From: Epiperipatus broadwayi
Lineage: Eukaryota > Onychophora > Udeonychophora > Euonychophora > Peripatidae
DNA length: 64,000 bases
Direction of reading: 5' to 3'
Assembly: GCA_028023455.1 (NCBI GenBank)
Contig: JAQFVV010000030.1
Location: 7,642,501 to 7,706,500 of the forward strand
The position numbers were made by a program, and so were the translations under genes. The notes beneath the pieces were generated by a model. It worked only from the letters and a program-made list of their open reading frames with translations, was not told where the DNA came from and did no database searches. Positions 57,541-64,000 of this stretch are shown here, piece after piece. Numbering within the stretch: the first letter of the stretch is position 1; every line of letters starts with the position of its first letter.

Positions 57541-60500
57541 GGGGGGGGGTATTTTTAAATCTGTGTTTTTGCTTTAGACCTTGATATCATTTACTGCAAA
57601 TCGATGCCTGCATTTCCTCAAAACAACATATGCTAACCTATAAATAAACATTAGAAAATAAGGTAATTAAACTTTGTTAAAAAGAACAAAAAATGTAAAT
57701 GACATATATATATTGTGACCTTTTGAATGGGCACAAATAATTAAATTATATTGTATCAATAGTGAATAACTGTATTTAACTAAAAAAATGAAATAGCCCT
57801 AAAATTTTAAAAAAAATTTTGTTAATGGTCTAAATCCTTATATGTGAGTTGCTTATGAATTTTGGTTGGCAATTTTTATAAGCATTTATTATTATTATTA
57901 AATTTGATGAAGTATCTAATGCAAGGAAGGGGGTGGCTTATTATAGGAATTGTTGATATGCAAGTTAAGTTGATACAAAGTTTTATTTATTTGTAGAATA
58001 GTGTTGGGTACTTGTTTAAATGGTTTTCTGATCTATTATACATTGGCACACCCACACATGTGTAAGTATTACAATTAATGAAATATGTTTAACACATAAC
58101 CATATCAGTCATATTTTAGTCAGAATAATTTAATATTCATATAGCAACATATGTGTATGCATGTATGTCTGTGTCATCTCATTTCATTTACATATTTTAA
58201 TTACAGTACAAAATATTACATTTACAATAAAACATTTAAATTACAGTAAATATCTTTAATAATTTTGCAAGTATATTTTGAATGATTAATGAATATCTGG
58301 ATTAGTGGATTATTTAACAAATTAAATAGTATTATCAACTATTTTATTTAATAGTTAATTAGTTTTCATTTGCTTCAAAATTTTAAAAAGTTTTTTTTTT
58401 CTATTTGTTTTATTTGGTTTGATTTAATTTAGAAAATCAAAATGATTTTTTTTTTCCTCAAGAAAAGATTTCTTGAATATTTTTCCTTCATTAACTGAGA
58501 GCAAAAGGTGGAGTTGACCTTTGGAGGGTGAAATGACTTCTTGATTGATGGAAGGGATATATGTTTAACTGTTAGTCAGTAATAGAAATTATTATTATTG
58601 TTTCATCCATTACATGTTTGATTCTGCTTCTGCCAATTTTTCTATCTCTTCCAGAAATCAAGTCAGTTTAAACTCCAAATTGAATTTTTAAACATTATTC
58701 TCTTTCTTAAAGTCATTATGGGAATTTTAGTTACCAGACAGTTTTAAGCAAGGATGACAGGCTAAATTATAAGAAGGATATATTTTTCCTTAATTCCTCC
58801 ACTCAGTTAAATGTTAAATTAACACTATCATTATTTTTAACTGTATTTCTATGCTGATATATTTACTCTACTTTGTTTGCTTATATCTATTGCTATTATT
58901 AAAAACAAAATGAAAGTGTATGAACTTCGTAATCCTTTAATAAAATTGTGTGAATTTTATAATATCTTGAGGAAATCTATGCAGGACTATTTAACAAAAT
59001 TTACCATAAACTGTCAGTTCAAGTTATATTCTGCTTATATAAAAGTCAGGTTAAAACAAGAGGAGGTGTGTATACTTTATTATGCTATATTTTAAACTAC
59101 TATGTAATGACAAACTTGTCTATCATTTATGCTTACAAAAAATGTTTTTATTAAAGAAATAAATATGTGGCCTACAAAGGATTAATTAATTACTATTTAT
59201 TGAATGTGTATATGCTTAAGTCTAATTGAAGGTGTTCTCTTCGATGTGTGAATTTATTATAAAACAAAATATTATTGCATAAGGAATTACAGATTTCATG
59301 TGAACTATTAATTAGCATGGACCAAAATTAATTATGTGTATGCTAACTTACAAATTATGGGAAGCAAATGTTCCTTAGGAAACCTGTTAATGTTTCTGCT
59401 TGAGTTAAATATTTTCGGAATTAATTAAATGATCATTATAAAGAAATATATAGCTGAAACTGTCTTTTCATATCTATTTTTATAAAAATTTATTACTGCA
59501 CGTTGTATATTAGTAAACTCAATTAGCTTTTTGCTAAGAACATTGGAGATTGCTGAAATTAAATTTGAATTGTAAATGTTTGTCATGTAGGAATTTGTTT
59601 TGTGTTTCATACTTTTATTAACAAGTACTCATTTGGAATCATCTTCATTGTCTCCATGTTGCTCAGTAAACTTTGGAAAAGAAACTTTGCAAGTGAATTT
59701 TTTTTTTTTTTTTTAACTTGAAGAAGAGTGACTTTTTTTTATTTGTTGCAATTGATATATCATAGATAGATAGAGAAGTTTGTTATTTATGTGCTTGCTT
59801 ACTTAATTATGATATTTTCTGAGCATTTAAACCATCTCGGATTAGTGTGTTTGCTAGCTGCAAATACGCTGGTAAATTATTATTATTTAAATATGATTCT
59901 TTTATGTAGATGAAACATACATTTTTTTGGTATTTTATTAAAAAGAGGGATTTATTTTATATATTTTTTCTTTTATCTCGAAGTGAGAATTTTTGGCTTT
60001 CATAATAGCTAGGGTATGAAAGAAATATTGTGTCAGAAATAGTAAAACCTCATTCATAATAATTATTGCTATTTAAATTTTTAAAACAGCTGATAGTCTG
60101 TTATAAGTTAAAAGTTTATATTTTCAATTTACCATTTACTTTACCGTAATATTTGCATATTATATAATTTGGAACTATTTTTCACACTCTTATTTATGTG
60201 TATATGTGTTTGTCTTATGCAATTATTTTATTTAATTAGTAAATATTCAGTTTTATAACTGTTTCTCTCTATTAATTTCAAATGGTGTCATATTCTAAAA
60301 GAATTGAAGGAATTAGTAACTTACCTGTATGTGTATTTATCTTTCAATATATAGTATGAAATGTATAGAGTAGCTATGAAAAAGAAAATTATTCTTGATA
60401 TGTCCTATGCTGGTTGGGCTGGAGGATTCTCTCCCTTAGTATATTTTAAGTATTTGCCATGAGCAAAGTATATTCTTAGATTGCATACGTATGTATTATA

Positions 60501-61748
60501 AAATGATATTTTATGAAGTTAAGTGATATATTTCCCCATTGTTCTGGTGGTGAGACATGTTCCACACCAATAGTGTATTTTGGAGCTAAGTAGGTGTCAT
60601 TTGATTTATTAGCCAAAAGAGGTTAGTTATTCCTCATGTGCTAAAATTTTTCTTGAATGTTTTTTTTGTTGTTGTTGTTATCATAGAAACATAGCTATAT
60701 GTAATTCAGTTTGTGGTTAGATAAATAGTCAGATTAAATTCTTTATTGAATATTAAAGTAGATATAGTGTTATATTTGTTGGTTGGTCTATGACATTATC
60801 CGTAATAAAATACTTATTTAATAATTCATAAGTAAATTGACAATATGTAAAAATATTGATTTTTTCTTAATTATGGCATAAGATTTGACATACACATAAT
60901 GCAAATCATATCACAAGTACGAAAGTATAATACTGTTAAATTTATACATTGAGAAGTAAATATTTGTAATCATATCATATTAATTTACCGCAAGCCTTAA
61001 ATCATCAAATCATCAGAATGATTTTTTTTTAATGTGTGAAAAGTGTAGATATTTAAAGGGACTATTTAATTGAGCTATTTAACGCTACTCTCTTAACAGC
61101 CAAGTTTATTAAGTTGCTTTATCCTAATAATTAATAGTGTAACCTCTCAAACTTGTATATTGTGCCCATAATATGATATTTAATTTACCCAGTGTTGTTT
61201 GCTAATAATAAAGAATTGTTAAGATTAATTAACAGACCAAATATATTTGAAATCACAATATGAGAACAGCATTTAATCATTAATTTATATCTTGTAAATG
61301 TATAGTCAATAAATAATAGATGATAAAATATGTAACAAAAGAGATATCAACCGCAGATTAGTAATGTATGTGTAAATTTAAGAATTAGGACAATTGTCCC
61401 AATGTGAGTTAATTATATCTATTCCAATTGCAAATGTAAATAAATGCTTTATTTATTATTTAAAACTTTGTCTCCAGTTGTTCTTATATGCATTCATATT
61501 CTAGTTTCCACATTCTACATATCTATTACAACATAAGTGCAATGTTTTGTAAATTTGATAAAAATATACTGAAATCTGATAATATTGTTCTCTTGATCAA
61601 AACATTATATGAAATATTTTACCATTTAGTAAACTTATAAAAAGATCACATACTTAGTTATTATTTAGACAATGATGTGAGATTAAAAGGAACCCTATTT
61701 CCTTCATTATCTAATTTCTAGTCCAATGAAACATCATCCAATTCATTC

Positions 61749-62675
<927 letters not shown>

Positions 62676-62997
62676 AATAGTCATAAGTAATTGTGTGATA
62701 AAATTTATTAACCAAACCATATTAAAGATTCCCTGAGATCTGATTTCCTAATTCAAAATTAATATCAGTTTAGCTATCCAGACTAAGGCATACTAGATAG
62801 TGAAGTTATTCAATATCTTGTTTTATGTTAAAGTTGTATTGTAGGTAATCTATGAAGATATTTTAGATGATGGAAGAAATCAAATCAGATTATAGTTTAT
62901 TATCTTGAATAAAGAAAACTTTATTAATTTCTATCATTTGGTTAATTAATCAATGAAGCATGTTTTTTATTGTTAATCATCAATAATATTTCTTCCT

Positions 62998-63113
62998 GAC
63001 CAGCGTTGTTAGCCGGGAGGTCATCGCAGCTGCCTTGCAAGCATGTAGTTGGTTGCAGATGGTTGTGAGTTTGTGCCCTGGCCAATGCTATGACATATGA
63101 AAAAAATAATAAT
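62998..63113 (+). mobile_element. tRNA-derived SINE, copy 2, inside the solo LTR
   Basis: Same body as the copy at 53940, with more substitutions: the A box is TTAGCCGGGAGGTC and the B box is decayed to AGTTTGTGCCC. It ends GCTATGACATATG, then A-rich and (AAT)n. A 16-bp duplication AATAATATTTCTTCCT flanks it (62982-62997 and 63114-63129). The related LTRs at 24650 and 42590 have a single TAGTATTTCTTCCTTC here, which is an empty site. Confidence 0.9.
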
Positions 63114-63329
63114 AATAATATTTCTTCCTTCATTTATTTGTGTCCTATATATTTTAAAACTTTCTTTAACCTTCCACTGAGCTAGGTTATAAGTAAGGCA
63201 AAATAGAAGAGTCTCATTATTAATCCCAAGCAATATATAATTGTTAACTTATTCTATTCATTAATAGAATTGGCACCCTGGGAATTTACTCATATAGCAT
63301 GTAGGATCAGTGTTGAGTGTGGGGTTACA

Positions 63330-64000
63330 ATATATATAATCAATAATTGTTGAGCCCATCTCTCAATGACTTAAAAAGTTCCACAGAGTTTCTTTCCATA
63401 TCCAGTCCCATGTTTCATTGGCTTATTTGGTTTTGTTTGCCAGTCATTGACTTTCCCCACTATTGAATTCACTTTTTTATCCCTGCATGTCACCATTATT
63501 TGTGTAACATCACCTTATTTCTCTCAAGGTTTGTATTTATTCTTGTATTTCCATCATATACATATCACAATTGATCTGAAAGAATTAATCATGCTACACC
63601 AAATGTTACCAGATATCTTTAAAAAGTCCATTTGACCCTGTTGCATCAACAAATGGAACCAAATTTCATCTAAGTAGGATAAGTGTCTACTGACCCAATC
63701 ATAATTTATGATGAGCAGGGTGATGGGCATTATCAGTTTAAAGCCTATTGTTGATAATGCTATCTACACAGCATAATATTTCCTGCTCATTATAAGGATA
63801 TAACTTATGATGCCTGAGGTTGCTATATTTGTTAGTTTGAGCTGGTAATACTATTGGAGACACATAATGGTATCACTAGAAAACCAGATTTAAACTTATA
63901 CTCTTTAAATCTGGTAAAATAAAAATATACACAGAAAAGGTAGTTTTTAATAATATTTAGCTTTATCACTGCCTAGCATGCTTTCAGCATGCTTTGGAGT
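63330..64000. other. Unassigned AT-rich DNA with small hairpins
   Basis: No gene seen. ACCAGATTTAAA and TTTAAATCTGGT (63882-63914) form a perfect 12-bp stem. A looser inverted repeat spans about 63705-63815 (TTATGATGAGCAGG against CCTGCTCATTATAAG). Confidence 0.5.

Overview
The window looks like intergenic, repeat-dominated nuclear DNA from an invertebrate animal. It is very AT-rich, with long trinucleotide and AT microsatellites, animal-type non-LTR retrotransposons (LINEs), a tRNA-derived SINE, a ZBED/hAT-type transposase relic, MITE-like palindromes and Ty3/gypsy-like LTR elements. I cannot name the species. I found no host protein-coding gene and no functional rRNA or tRNA gene.

Layout. 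0-10 kb: a nearly intact two-ORF LINE on the + strand (1663-6917) starts directly after an AGT/AAT tract and ends in an AAT tract. It faces, tail to tail, a decayed jockey-like LINE on the - strand (7086-9591). That second LINE is split by a 430-bp palindrome and bounded by another AAT tract, then the 3' end of a related LINE and a 500-N gap. 10-20 kb: gene-less AT-rich DNA, palindromes, giant ATT tracts, a 1.1-kb direct repeat pair, and a relic related to the leader of the LTR element at 28-38 kb. 20-43 kb: a nested pair of LTR retroelements with giant LTRs. The outer element (20236-42806, + strand) has two 4632-bp LTRs and sits in an AT microsatellite. Its 3.5-kb interior holds a broken coiled-coil gag-like frame and an integrase C-terminal tail. 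The inner element (28293-38122, - strand) has 3360/3363-bp LTRs and a 5-bp target duplication. It also has a primer-binding site, a polypurine tract and one frameshifted gag-like frame, but no pol. 43-51 kb: gene-less DNA with palindromic repeats. 51-54 kb: a decayed hAT/ZBED-like transposon and a SINE with an exact 16-bp target duplication. 55-64 kb: an AGT tract, a - strand gag relic, and a 5.6-kb solo LTR of the outer family. This solo LTR carries a LINE fragment between two ~295-bp ATT tracts and a second SINE.

How the parts relate. The LTR elements resemble LARDs (large retrotransposon derivatives). They have very long LTRs and short interiors without reverse transcriptase, so they must have moved using enzymes from elsewhere. 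The LINEs repeatedly lie inside (AAT)n/(ATT)n tracts, which suggests insertion into these microsatellites. The relative order of events is readable: outer LTR element, then inner LTR element inside it; solo LTR, then LINE fragment and SINE inside it. All homology statements come from reading the sequence by eye. No alignment score or database search was run.
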